Shown: in pieces, positions 10,516 to 23,343 of the stretch
Layout of the letters: the number at the start of each line of letters is the position of its first letter
Numbering within the stretch: position 1 is the stretch's first letter
Source of the DNA: Poronia punctata
Taxonomy: Eukaryota; Ascomycota; Sordariomycetes; Xylariales; Xylariaceae
Direction of reading: 5' to 3'
NCBI GenBank assembly: GCA_022579005.1
Contig: MU401690.1
Coordinates: 1-54,314, forward strand
DNA: 54,314 nt
The notes under the pieces: generated by a model
What the model saw: only the letters and a program-made list of their open reading frames with translations
Told to the model about the DNA's origin: nothing
Databases searched by the model: none
Made by a program: the position numbers and the translations under genes

Positions 10516-13500
10516 GAAGAAGGGAACAAAAGACGCCATCCTTGCCCACTGACCGCGAATGATCGACCATTAGTATACCTATACGGAGGACATCGAACAG
10601 AAAATGGTGCCTTTCGGGCGTATTATCGGATTACATGCCGTATCGGTAGCCCATCTTACCCACCGAAGCGAAGCGGGTTTCTGTGCGAAAGCAATAGAGA
10701 AATAAATGATTAACAGAATTGGGTGTGTAAAGGTCACACTACAGGTGGGGCCTATCCAGATATCTACGAAGACAGGGGCCGCAGTGGTCTTTCTGTTTTA
10801 TTGACCAAATTCGCTTACTTACCCGCGCGCCAGAAGGCTTGGCATGCCGGTTGTGATTCGTGCCCGCGCCGCTCGAACCGCCGGTGCTCCTCACTTGGCA
10901 GATTAACTTGGGCGGAGATACGGATCGGATCAACATATTGAGTAGGCAGTCTCACATAGCAAGGTACCTATTCAACATAAGTATGTAGGTATGTATACCC
11001 CATCTGTCCGTAGACAGGTACACTGATAGTTCTTCACCGTCTACGTGTAGATACCATTTTCAGGGATCCAAAAAGATGGCGGCAACCCCAGACGAGGAAC
11101 TGGCAGAGAAAAGCGAAAAGAGAAACCGGAAATGAAAGGGCCATTTCATCTCAAAAAATGTTCCGAAAGGACAAGTTGATACCTCGGCAAGAGCCGAACA
11201 GTCACAATGCTTACAACTTTGGTCGACTTCTAGGAGAACTGCATCCCTGCATTCCGACGCTGGTCCTAAACGGCTGCCAAAACAGGCTGGACCAAATAGG
11301 AACAGCAGAGAAAATACTTACATATCAAGTATACAGTAAGAAATAAACAGCACAGTGTCCACTGGTTATGTGCATACGGTAAGAAGAGTAGGAGATGTTG
11401 GCCGATCTACACGTCGATATGTAGGTGTCTGCCTGCTTACTGGATATTTGAGCCACACTTTCCTTATAAGATGCGGTCTAATGATTCACTGCCCGCGCTG
11501 TTACCCTCCACTACTACCGAAGCGATAGGCTACAGCATCCATTGTGGGCAAGATACCCGAAGCGAAATGCATGCACCTTCGTATGCTGTCGACTATATCT
11601 ATCGTGTGGATACCTGCGCATGCATCTAAGTTAAGTACGAGATGGGGCCTATGGAGGGTATGGGGGGTGGCACGGTGGGTTGGCCTGGTTACTGAGAGTG
11701 TGGCGTAAAAGGCCAAGAAACGCAGAAAACCCTTGACCAATGCAGACACGAATAGAGGGACGCGAGTACCTACTCACATCTACATATGCGCGTCGGTCCA
11801 TCTCGCATGCAACTAGACCACCGTGCGGCCTCCTAGAAAATGCGAAGGTGTGGCGTTTCAGAAACCGTGATGGCCTTTACAGAAACCCCTATACTCAACC
11901 TACAATGAACACCCCCGCCCCTCTTCCTTCCCTAGGTTTGATCCTGAGGTAGATAGTCCTCAGAGGTTCAAAGGGTTTATCTGGGACCGCAGACGTATCA
12001 CTCCACAGAATGATTTGTCGAATTATGACACGATAGGAGGGTGGTATTCCCTCCTCCGGAAGAGAGGCCGTTCCGTCCCGGTCAGAGAGAGGAAGTGCTG
12101 ACGAAAACAATAAAATAAAAACGGCCCTCTAGCACGACATCTGTTTCATCCGGTGTGCTCTTCTGGGGTGCATTTGGCAGCCCGCTGCGATCTCCCGTAC
12201 ACTGCATCCAGTACACACATGTTTGTACTGTAAAGTGTGCATATAGGACAGGATTAACTTACGAGGCCACCCTCACCTCCCGCCAGTATTGCCCATTCCG
12301 GACACGCAAGGCGACTTATGCACGATGACTGACGTCTGCCTCATTCTTTGCGGCCTCTGATGGGCAGGTTCTAGCTGCGCCTTTACCACCTACGAGCATG
12401 TACTCTCTTCCATTCGTAGGGGTATTATGCTGTGCGGTGTGATTTATGCTAGCTACGCGGTCTTGTTGGTCCTGTTATGTGCCCTCTCTTCTTCCCCACC
12501 TCTAGCTCGGGGGTAGAAAGATCGGCCGGGTGAAGGTTGCCGCGGAACAATACTTCTCGAAGATGCATCTTGCACAGTCGACAGCGTTTAATTATAGCAT
12601 CAGTCCTCTGATTTAGAATAGGTACGTTGCCGATCGATCATATCCTTCTTTCTATCTGCTCTCACCTATCACTTACGTGGTAGGTCTGACACCACGTACG
12701 TACACAGAGGGGCAGAATACCCTCAATTTGCCCATTTCATTTAGAGCGATCTACAGTGCAGACCAAACTACTCGCGCCCGAGGTTATATCGTCAGTATGC
12801 CCACACTTTGCACACCAGTAAATATCCCGGAATATCCCTGGGCGCCCCGTTCCGTGCAAAGGACGGCATTAGCCGCCCCTTCATGCTCATGTCATAGATG
12901 CACGCAGCCGGACGTTTGCATGTACCTGCGGGTCGCGGCATAGGCAAAAGAATGGGGTTAGCTTCTGCTTGACAGACCACAAAGAATATCGCTCGCTCTA
13001 CACCAAATGTTTCGGCATTTCTTCTTCAGGGGCGCAGTCGTTATCGTACCGCATTGAGTATTGGTTACGTGTAGCGGGGGTGAGGAGATCCTGACCGACA
13101 GACAAGTTGTCTACGTGTCCCCGCCCCCGTCCATTAATAAATACCCAATATCTATGAACCTACCGACCTTTCGGCACGGCACGGTATGCCGGTCTAGGCA
13201 AATCATCATCGATGCTGCTGCTTGCTGGACAGGGAATTTCCCGGCTCACCTACGGCAGGGAGGTCTGCCGACCGAGATTCCAGAACACAGGCCGTGCATT
13301 GAGCGGTCGCACAAAATCCATGCAGTGCGAACGTTTTTATGAGCAATCACCTGAAATATCCAGTCAGCTGCACCGCATTCGTTCATTATCCTATCGGTAT
13401 TTTTCAGACCATCTACAGATGTATAAGAGATGTACTGCGACTTGTATCACAAGTTTTTGCTCTAAGCCTTGGTCACCTATTGAAGACGTGATATGTTGAG

Positions 13501-13670
13501 AATAGGAAAGCGATAAAACGGTTTAGGAAGAGAGAATGTTATAAGTTTATAACTTGTGTAGGTATTTATGTACATGATACAGCGTTACCGTCTTTTATAA
13601 AATGCGTGTAGGTAACCGTAAAGTGGATGTTGGTCCTGTGGCTGTACTCGTAACGAAAAGCACCATAATT
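10516..13670. other. Intergenic, no gene recognised
   Basis: Balanced composition, with short overlapping open frames on both strands (longest about 95 codons) that have neither recognisable domains nor a consistent exon chain. A non-coding transcript or a fast-evolving gene with tiny exons cannot be excluded. Confidence 0.45.
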
Positions 13671-13969
13671 TCTCAGCTCACACGTTTTACTAGCCAGCTC
13701 TACACGCCAAGCCCTGACTGGACAGGCTTGTATATCTTCAACGCCTTTCTAAATTCTAACATACGAACCTGGCCTTAGAAACTGCTTAAACATTACAGAC
13801 TTTTTTAAAAACACTGATCTCGAGACTTTTTTTTATATTTGTGTATTCTTGCGTACTTCTGTGAATTTCAACTTCCAACGATTGCTGTCATTCCTGGCGG
13901 CTGACTGGATTAAATCCAGAACCTTTCTAGCGTGTAGAGCTGGCTAGGTTAGTGAAACGTGAGCTGAGA
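13671..13969. mobile_element. About 300-bp MITE with roughly 37-40-bp inverted ends (second family)
   Basis: The left end TCTCAGCTCACACGTTTTAC, continuing to CTCTACACGC, is repeated in inverted orientation at 13930-13969 (GCGTGTAGAGCTGG...GTGAGCTGAGA) with small indels. The interior is A+T-rich and has no coding frame. ATT occurs directly outside both ends (13668-13670 and 13970-13972) and could be a 3-bp duplication or part of the inverted repeat. A related half-copy is at about 25990-26085. Confidence 0.7.
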
Positions 13970-16335
13970 ATTTGTGGTGGATGAAGAGATACAGCAGCCC
14001 ACTGTGGCTGTCCCTTGGATTCATACCTACCCCTTAACCCACCAGATTATCAAGCTAATAATAGACCAACCATGGCGACTCTGACATTGTTCGAAAGTTG
14101 TCTACCCTCTTGATCACCTACTTGGGTAGGTTTATAAACGAGATCGTCCATGAGACCATGAGTTCCTAGGCGCAGTAGATTCCCTCGGCTTGTCGGGCAG
14201 CCGCCACTCAGTGGCACTCACAGACCCGTTGTGCTCTCTCTCGGACAGGGCACGACGAGCAGGAAGAGGGTCGCAGCTTCTGCTCCCGTCTGTGAATGAC
14301 GCTGCGTTCCGGGTCGTTCTTTTTGTTTTAATATGACATGAGGCTGGAGCGAAAGGAAAGCGCCATGCGACACGACCTGCTCGACACATCTTTCCGAGAC
14401 TCCCAAGAATTCAAAGTGTTGTGTGTACCGGGCCGACACCTCTAGCAATCCTCTTGCGCGACTCATAATAATTTCCCGGACCACCGCCTTCGCCAGGGTC
14501 ATGTCTTTGGGCATGAGTTTCTGTTCGCTCGTGTGTCGTAATTGCGATATGTATACGTCGCCAGGACCGATTCGACCTTTGCGCGGCGCTCAGAGAATGA
14601 CTGCGGAATTCGAACATCCCCGACGACGGGGGCGAGTAAGTTCTAGCTAGACTATCGTAGACGGAATCTCACGCGATGTGTCGAGGAGGAATGAGTATCA
14701 CTACATTTCCTCCTCGTGTCTGAATTGTCACCCAAGATTTATCAGGTAAGTAGAGGACAATAATTGTACTCTGACATCAATCCTTCCATGCTCGTAATAT
14801 CTTCCGATGCCTGCATCCATTCTAACTTGACTCACAGGTGCAAGCTCTCGTCGCTTACATACAACCTGCAAGCATTATGTTATGAGGTGGTACAAAGGAA
14901 ATAAATGACTAGAATAACACCGACCCTGTTAGAAAGTCGGATGACCTACGTCAGCTCTAACAGGGATTTGGGAAAAGATGACAGCCGCCACAGAAACAGA
15001 TATCGTCAAATGTAGCGACACGTTTCTAGTACCTGTGCAACCGGAGACTATGTCGCCCCGGGGCCAAGTGAACAATAAATCATGACGATCTGGCTAGCCG
15101 AGGGTCCGAGGGATGCCTCTGAGCTGGGATGCGGTTCCATGTGACTGACTGGCACTGAGGAATAGTACTCGACTTCTCAGCTCAGCCCTATGGAATGTGT
15201 GATGAAGAAGTGATCGGCACGAAAAGCGATCAAGAGGCTGGCCTATCAAGATTTGCGCCAGTTACCTGCGCCGCGCGTGAACCCCAATTTGCTACCTATT
15301 ACGTTGGAATCTGACCACCATCGGCCGCATCAATCGGACTTTTATGGCAAGGCGAGTCTGCTGAATGACACGTGCCGCGGGGAATGAAGTGAAACTAAAT
15401 CCAAGGATACGGTAAGGTTTAACTGAGCAGCCTTTTTATCGTTCGTCTCTCGCCGTCATTGGCTAAATCTCGTCACTAGGGTGCGAGAGTTGCTTCGCCT
15501 GGATTGTGTTACACGAAACCACTAGGTAACAACGACTCGAGCTCTTGGCCAAACCCATCATCTGTCGTGCGGAGCGCTTTTTCTGTCGCTGTGTCCGATG
15601 AACATTCAAAGAGATCTGACGAGAAACAATGACGCTCCTGATTCTTGTGTAAAATACAACATTCCAATATAGAACATCATTCATTTAGTTCTGGGACGGT
15701 GGGATGAAGGTTTTCGCGTCCAGTCACTTACGTATCTATCCTAGGCTTCTAACATGGCAATCTGGGCACGCGCCACGCCGTGGCTCGGATTATCGTCTTT
15801 GGTATCACCTCTGAGTCGATTCCTTTGTCCCAAGCTTGCTAGGAACGGTCCCGTGGTGCGAGAATTCAGTTCTGCAATGGGAGCCACAGTCGAGCCTCAA
15901 GGACCAAGGTCCTACCGCTGACGGGCTGAAATTACCGATTGTTGTGAGTAAGGCGAGTTGCTTTCTATACGAATTAAACTCCCTGTTTTGAGGTTAAGTC
16001 GTATCCTATAGTACTACTGAGCCGTACCGTAGTGGAATACTGCGTCTACCGCCATCGCTTGATTCCTTTTTTATCGCATTGCGGCTCCCAAGTCCCCACC
16101 ATCATGTTTTATATCTGGTGTCAACAGACGAGCGCCCATACGAGGGTCCCTGAATCTGTCTAACACCTGACCGATATTTTCTATTCTGGGATGTTCAGGT
16201 CTACCCAGAGTGTGGAAGCGAGGTGGGAATCATGGGTATTAAAGCTCATGAATCCGCAACGAAGCATGGGAGGTTCGGTTCTTCTTCCCATTCTTATCCA
16301 GAAGAGGAAGACAAGAGTATTCCTATATATTCACG
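13970..16335. other. Intergenic and upstream region of the laccase gene
   Basis: No gene was recognised. Opposing open frames at 14130-14650 overlap each other on both strands and have no family match, so they look like chance frames. TATATATTC lies only about 8 bp before the laccase ATG, too close to be the TATA box for that start. Confidence 0.45.
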
Positions 16336-18654
16336 ATGGGTTGGCTAAGTAAGACGTTCCAGTTGGTGCTCAAGGCAACGCACCTTGACCCCCAGCAGAG
16401 CCCCCTGAATTCTTCCCATCACGACAATGCCGTTTCATCCATCGCGCCGAGAGTTTTCACGCCTTCTATAACGTGCGAATATCCCGAACTGGAAGCTCAG
16501 GGTTGGGAGTTCTGCAACGACGAGACGTCCCGGGACTGCTGGCTGAAAAACTCCGACTCGCAATACGGTATCAAAACCAAGTGTAAGAGGCTAACCCCCA
16601 TGGTTATCATGAAATTGTACTGAACCCTGCTTTAGATGAGACGATGAGTCCAAAGGGAGTAACAAGAGAAGTATGTCAAGCCCCTCCCGCTTGATTATCT
16701 AACCCAGATGCATCCATCTCTAACCATGCCTAGTACTGGGTTGAGATTAAGCAAAACGATACAGTAAGTAAACTCGGAAAATCCTCGCTCTCTCGCAGTT
16801 TTCCTTCTAAATATCTTCAGGTATCGCCCGATGGTTTCCCAAAGATACAGGGCCAATACATCAACGGAACCTATCCCGGACCTCTCCTAGAAGCGTGCTG
16901 GGGAGACCAGATCGTTGTCCATGTCACGAACAACGACCTTGTCAACGGCACGACGATTCACTGGCACGGTCTAAGGCAACTAGGTACCAACGAGATGGAC
17001 GGCGTAAATGGTGTTACGCAATGCCCAATTGCACCCGGAGACACGTTCACATATAACTTCACGGCAGCCCAGTACGGACACACTTGGTATCATAGTCACT
17101 ACTCGCTCCAAGTAAGTCGGTGTCAAAACAACAAAAGACCCCCCTACTTCATTATTATCTGAAGACTGACTTGAAGCTATTAATCGATCCATAGTATCCC
17201 GATGGCGTCGCCGCACCACTAGTCATCTACGGGCCTAGTAGCGCAGACTGGAGCATCGACCTTGGGCCCGTGCTAATCGCCGACTGGGTTCACGACACAG
17301 CTTACAGAGCTTACGAGGTGGAGATGACAGCGAACGTCCCTCCGTCCGACAGCATCGTGATTAATGGGCGAGGCCGTCAAAACGGCACGCAAGATAGGGG
17401 TTCCTACTATGAGGCCCTCGCAACACCCAATAAAACGCACATTATGAGGCTGATCAATGGCGGAATCGGCACGAGTTTCGTCTTCTCCATCGACGGACAT
17501 AATCTGACCGTCGTGGGGAATGACCTTGTCGCCATCGAGCCCTTTACTGTTCAGTCACTATTCATCGGGATTGGTAGGTAGCACCGGAGCGGGCGCAATG
17601 ATGCAGTGTGTGCTTACAACTTACTAACCCCTTATTCTACCACCTAGGCCAGCGGTATGACGTAATCGTGAACGCCAACCAGGATGCCAGCCAGGACTAC
17701 TGGATACGCACGACTCCCGCCACGGGATGCACGGGTTTCGGCGATGACCCCATAGACAATAAAACGGGCATCTTCCGATACGACGCGTCGCGCACCGCAC
17801 TTCCCACCTCGGAAGGCCAGCCGAACCAGGACCTCGCGTGCCTGGATGTCGATCCCTCCAAACTCAACCCCATCGTGCCGTGGGAAGTAGACATGCAACC
17901 ACAGAACAATGTATCGCGGGACACCTTCGACATTGAACTCCAAGACGCTGCAGACGAAGAACTCGGACCCCCTGGCTCTCCGTACCGTCATTGGAAACTC
18001 GGTGAACGGCCGCTGTGGTTGGATTTCGAGAATCCGACCATCTTGAACGCCCAGGCTTCTATTAATAATCCGAATTATACTGTTGTCACAGGTAAGATAA
18101 ATTACTTACGATAATTGATGGGACGAACCGAGCCGAATCGAACTGAGCTGACCACTTATTATTTTCCCACAGAGAATTTCACCGAAGGATTCATCTACCT
18201 AATCGTCGACGCCAGCCACCTACCAGTGGCCCCGTAAGTTATTTTTCACCGTCGACACCTCAAAACAGAAGAGTATAAAACTAAACCTCTCCCTAGGGCA
18301 CACCCAATCCACCTCCACGGCAGCGACTTCGTCATCCTCGCCCAAGACACCTCACCCTGGAACGAAACGGCATCGCCCTCCCTCTTCAACTTTGACAATC
18401 CGCCTCGGCGGGACACGGCCATTGTTCCGGCGGGCGGCTTCCTCGCCCTCGCATTTCGGCCGGATAACCCGGGTGCCTGGCTGTTGCACTGCCACATCGC
18501 GTGGCACGCCAGTTCCGGATTGGCCTTGCAGATCCTAGTGCAGCCGGACAATATGCGCCGGCGTAATGGGAATCTGGACGAGACGAGAAGGGTGTGTAAG
18601 AATTGGGCAGAGTCGGATTTGCGAGACTTGATACAGATCGACTCCGGGATTTAA
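16336..18654 (+). CDS. Laccase / multicopper oxidase (ascomycete laccase or dihydrogeodin-oxidase type)
   Basis: Eight exons keep phase throughout: 16336-16582, 16636-16670, 16734-16763, 16821-17111, 17195-17573, 17648-18091, 18173-18233 and 18297-18654, coding for 614 residues. All four copper-binding motifs are present: HWHG (about 151-154), WYHSH (193-197), HPIHLHG (498-504) and HCHIAWH (560-566). Cys561 is the type-1 copper ligand and Leu571 sits in the axial position. The protein ends in Asp-Ser-Gly-Ile, the C-terminal plug of ascomycete laccases. It would oxidise phenols while reducing O2 to water. The N-terminus (MGWLSKTFQ...) is only weakly signal-peptide-like, so secretion is inferred from the family, and an extra 5' exon is possible. 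Exons 2 and 3 are only 35 and 30 bp. The gene converges on an MFS transporter. Confidence 0.93.
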
Positions 18655-19204
18655 TATGAAATCAATAGCGGAACATACTAAAGTAGATAGACACGGGACT
18701 ACGGGCATATATACATTAGACAAAGAGAGGGAGAGGGACACAACAGGTCATATTTTCATAGTGCATTATTCTGGTTTATCTATTAATTAACTACTATGCT
18801 TTGCTATACCTATGTATGTTCGCTACATAAAAAAGTTAACATTAACTTTTCGTGGCTGACTTTGACACTCGTCTGTCTAGGTACTTTAAGCTACCTAGGT
18901 TAGGTAAGCTAAATCAGGTGTCAACAAGTCCTCATCATCGAGTTTTCTCGAGGTATCCATTCATCCAATGCATCATACCTATCAGACGAAATACTAACCG
19001 AACTTACCAGTAGTGGTGCGTTTTGCCACTGGTCAGTATCGGTGTCAGCGTCTCCCCTATTCAATTTTGCGACGAAATCACTCGCTTCAGTCCGCAACCT
19101 TTTTCGTCCTTCTTTCATTCTTTGGCAGGATCCACCAATCGTCAGCGTCCCTGCCAAAAGAAAAAACACAAGTAAGGGGAAAGAAAAGAAAAAAAAACCC
19201 TAGG
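18655..19204. other. Convergent intergenic region between laccase and transporter
   Basis: These 550 bp hold the two 3' ends. The only pattern noticed is a cluster of CCTAGG-type palindromes near 18875-18905 and a purine-rich run near 19180. No open frame is supported. Confidence 0.5.
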
Positions 19205-21454
19205 TTAGACAGCCTCTTCTTCCTTTCGGAAGCCTGCTGCACCGTTCCTTCGTTTCATCTCCTCCCTTTCCTGTTCCGCCTTTAGCTGCATCTCGAGTTT
19301 CCTCTCCTTGAGAGCTATGCAGAACTCGGACCCGGCACGGATACGCTCGCCCTTCCAGAGGAAGACGAAGGGGATGAGGCTGAGCAGCAGACTGAGACCG
19401 GCGAGCAGGCTCAGAGCCCCGGCCGGACCGAGGTTGCGGAACATGGGGCGGGTGGCGAGGGGTAGGACGACGGCGAAGAGGGAACGGGACGAGCTGGAGG
19501 CGGCGTTGGCGCTGGCGGCAAAGATCTCGTACGCGTCCGTCAGGTAGTTGAGCATGCCGATGAAGATGAGCTGGAAGCCGATGCCGAAGCCGACGCCGGC
19601 TAGCGAGGGTACCACGACCGGCACGTCGATTCGCGCCGAGAATCCGAGCCAGAACAGCGAGACGACGAAGATGGGGCCGCCGATGGCCGCCAGCGGCACC
19701 CGGTTGAACTCCTCCTGCTTCGTCCACGGTCGCCCGAGCTTCTGCGCCCGTTCTAGGTATCGATCCCACGCGAAGAATATCCCTAACGCGATCAGGGCGC
19801 CCCCGCCAATCGGCAGGAACAACAGGCCCGTGACACCCGGGGACAAGCCGTAGATCTCTTGGAAGATGATGGGAAATGCCCCAAAAGAGACGTAGAATAT
19901 CTAGTATTAGGAGAAACTCCAAGTTAGCGCATACGAGTAGACAAGGCAATGTGGAATTGAGTAGGAAGAATGCCTCAACATGCTACTAGAACAGCTTTCC
20001 AGGCAGTACAGAACTTGGAAGTCTCCTCATTTTTCCATGTTTGCTTACGGCGTAGACGAGTGCAAGGTAGAGGCACGTGGCCGTCACGATCAGCTCCGTT
20101 AGAAGCATGCGTACGGGCCGCGTCAGGACTCTAGTGACGACCTGCTTGATGTGCTTATCTTCGAGTTCGAAAGCAGCATAGACCTGGGCTGTGGGGTCTG
20201 CTTTGCGCATCTTTTCAGCTCGGCGCGTCAATAGCACTGGAGCATAGGTCTCGGGTAAGAAGAACAAGATACAAAGGTAAGTAACACCGGCATATATCAG
20301 AGCAACCCACTAAAGCACACGAAAGTTAGAAGTCAGCATTTTGTTGCCGTAAGATTCGAGACGCGCAATGATTGCGCAACACGAAAAGGGGTATTGGGAA
20401 AAGATGAAAGGGGGAACTTACGAATGCCCAGCGCCATCCAATTGATGTAGAACAGAAGCCCGAGATAATAGGGGCTAATAGAGGACCGACCAAGGTCGTC
20501 TTTAACAGTACACATGTTAGTATACACTTCATAATAGTAAGAAAGAAGAAAGAAAGCCGGGTATTACATGTGACATACCACCATGAAGTACGACAAGGCC
20601 CGCCCCCTGAGAACCTGATCGTCGTATATGTCGGCTATTTGTCCGCTGACAATAGCAATGGGAGAGCTGCCGAAAGCCCCGCAGAAAAACCGAAAGACGA
20701 GCAGTGCCGAGAAATTGGGAGCAACGGCACAACATAGCGTGAACACGGTGAAGCAGAAGAAGGTTCCGACAGTCAAAGTGCGACGGCCGATATGTTCACT
20801 AAGTGGCCCCCCTGCAAGAAAAAGTAAGCAAATTCCCCTTCCAACTCAAAACCTCGCCAACATCGAGCGTCAGAGGTCATCAGACACTGTTGACTTACAC
20901 AGTAAAGGCCCAAAGACGTAGCCTATAAGATAGGTTGAAATCGGCAAGACCAGCTCAGAGTCGGAAGTCTTCCCAAATTCTCGGGCTATGAAAGGCACCG
21001 CCATGCTTGGCAAAGCACTACCTATGGTGCTATTTGTAACAATCATCATGGTCATTATCGTGATGAAGGCTTTTCGTGTCTGCGAGATGGGGCATATTAG
21101 TAAAATGAGTAATCAAGCATAAAAAACCCGGCGTTAACCTGGTTATCACGGAATACATACCTCAGACCAGTTATAAGGATTCTCTTTGTCGTTCGGTGCC
21201 CATGATATGATCTTCTTGCCCGAGGCGTCAGGTGATGAATTATCATAATCTATATGTAGTCTGTTGTCCGCCTCTGCTGTTCTGTATCGAGCTGCTGCAT
21301 CTTGTGTGCTTATTGTCCGCACTACTTCCGAAAACTGTCCGAGTGTCCTCTCTCGACGTAATGTAAGAGCATTTGAAGATTGTCGTGATAACCTTTCCGA
21401 GGCGTCTAATTGGGGTTGGAGGTGACTCCCCACTGAGGAGTCTGAATCAGACAT
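19205..21454 (-). CDS. MFS transporter, DHA1 drug:H+ antiporter type (Tpo/fluconazole-resistance-like)
   Basis: Six exons on the minus strand: 21454-21161, 21079-20899, 20811-20579, 20499-20422, 20309-20049 and 19900-19205, coding for 580 residues with all phases closing. The first 75 or so residues are a hydrophilic Ser/Asp/Arg-rich tail. The segment P-Y-N-W-S precedes the first helix, as in this family. Twelve membrane helices are expected. Diagnostic motifs are GPLLWGPLSEHIGRR, assembled across intron 2 (motif A region); FRFFCGAFGS; the antiporter motif C region GPLLAPIISGF; and WRWAF. The central loop contains LPETYAPVLL. It most likely exports small toxic compounds or metabolites from the plasma membrane; the substrate is unknown. 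The start ATG (MSDSDSS) was chosen over upstream non-ATG frame. It is tail-to-tail with the laccase, 550 bp apart. Confidence 0.92.
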
Positions 21455-23343
21455 GACACTTTTAGCGTGAACAACACCCGCCGTCAACAACAAGCTTCGT
21501 CAAAAAGGGGGGAGAATTGGCAGTGGGCGGGTTGAAAGACGACGATGGCACGTTAACAGTAACTAAAACAAGAGCTAAATACAACAAAAAAATATAACAG
21601 ACAAAAACAAAACCGAGATATATAAAAATAGAGGTAAAAACTAAGAAAAGGGAAACTGGAAAAATCATAGAGCAGTGGAGCAATAACTTCAGTAGCTCCA
21701 AAAACAACAAACTCTAGACTAGTACCCCGGCTGTTTCTCCCCGCTGGCAACTTCGTTAACTCCGCATCGGGGAAAACATCATTTATTTTAGACTGGATGT
21801 AGAGTTTCTCAACTTGTCAATATGTCATACTGCACGACGTATCCGCGGACCGTGATACGCCCGGGAGAGCAGCTCATTCTTTACGGTAACTGGTGAACGC
21901 CCCTGCATCTTTACCGACGATCGATACCCGATTTAACAGCGGCGTCGTTACTGGCCCCAACGGCCACCCAAGATGACGAATCGATCGAACTGCCTCACGC
22001 CGGTAAAGGCCAGCGGGAAGAGACCCGGTCGTAAATCGGTCAGAAATTGAGTAGAAGGAAAGGCGGTAAGTACCGTACCTCTGCTATCACAAAATTATGT
22101 TTTTCGGTTTCGGCGTTAATTTGCCTGAGTAGGGCCAAGCACTGGCTAAGGTATTCCGTAAGGCATGAACCGCATCACGCACCCGATTTACCTAACTAGT
22201 TGTACCAGATTAGGTATCGTGACAACCCAGCCGGACCCGGCAATAGCACGGGAATACATCGGAAAATTTGACACCTGCCGAGCCTATACGGTATACCTAC
22301 CTAGGTACTCGTAGCCGTTTTTGCCTTGTCCGTTTCTGTGCCTCCTAGGTACAGATAGATTGCTATAAAAATGGCCTCTTTTGTTGTTACACCTTAATTT
22401 GGCCGACGCCAGCAAATCGGCATGCCGTGTGTCAGGTCAATCCTGTCAGACGGAGACGTTTCGGGTACGGCCCGTACGGACTAGCTAATATGCGCACACA
22501 CACACACACATATATATATATGTCTTGATTGGGCCCACGTACCATGTTATCTCTAAGTTGACCGTATGTAAGAGGGCACACGCCGGCCTCGGCATTCCAC
22601 ACGCGCTCCGCCGTGAGAGTATGGTGTTGTACTTTTCGTCCGTATTACCAAAATAACCGGTTTAGAGTTCTTGAAAGTGTTTGCGATTGTGGTGTGGTGG
22701 GCGAGCACGGAGAAAAACCCAAAATTTTGCCTGCGAATTTCTAAAGAAGGACGCAAACACATAGCTGACTGCGAAGCTAGGAGACGGACTTACGTAACGG
22801 CATTGATTGCAACAAGCTTTGTCGAGTCGTCTATAGAGCCACAAAGACAAGAAAGAGCATGCGGGGAGTCGATAAGGCCCCTAGGTTAGGTACTTCGGTG
22901 TGTTCTTCGTCGACGCCACTGGTCACAAAACATGGCTGCAGTAGTTTTCGATCCCTCGGTTCAGTCACATACCGATATCCGGCGGTCAACATGGCCCGAA
23001 ATGACAAATCAAACTGAAAGCGGTGCGGTCGCAAGGAAATGGAGGAAATTATGTGATATGTGCAATTGATTGATAGGTAAGAATAGTATATACATGTAAC
23101 CTGAGAAGATTGGAAGCCAAGTTTTGTGTTGTGCGCCCCTCCTTCTTCAAGCATAAAAAGGAAAGTTCCACCCATCTCAAGACGACCGTTGGTTGGTTGA
23201 TTTATTGCTTTGATTTGCAGGTTGCGACATCCTAACCAAAACCTTATCTTGACCATTCGATCCTTCCTTGGCCCACCATCAAAACCCGTCGTTTCCCCTT
23301 CCTGCTCTTATTCCCGGCCAATGGAATTGTGCTTCTGCTCTAC
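21455..23343. other. Intergenic, upstream of the MFS gene; contains a CA/TA microsatellite
   Basis: No gene is supported. A (CA)n-(TA)n microsatellite lies at about 22493-22521. A CCTAGG-type palindrome sits at about 22308. Open frames on the minus strand at 21460-21750 are driven by pyrimidine-rich leader sequence of the transporter gene. Confidence 0.5.

Noticed and set aside
12677..13499. Consecutive plus-strand frames of 88-95 codons that could be exons
   Set aside because: No convincing donor/acceptor pairs in the right phase and no recognisable protein similarity when joined.
14132..14650. Opposing open frames of 68-98 codons on both strands
   Set aside because: They overlap each other antisense, show no domain and no conserved motif; probably a stop-poor patch.
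17574..17647. Stop codon after ...F-I-G-I-G in the laccase as the gene end
   Set aside because: A GTAGGT...CCTAG intron in the right phase leads straight into the family sequence G-Q-R-Y-D-V, so the stop is intronic.
19200..19949. 249-codon frame on the minus strand overlapping the transporter
   Set aside because: It is an Arg/His/Pro-rich shadow of the GC-rich last transporter exon in another frame, with no domain.
22493..22521. CA/TA microsatellite as a functional site
   Set aside because: A common simple repeat with no linked feature.
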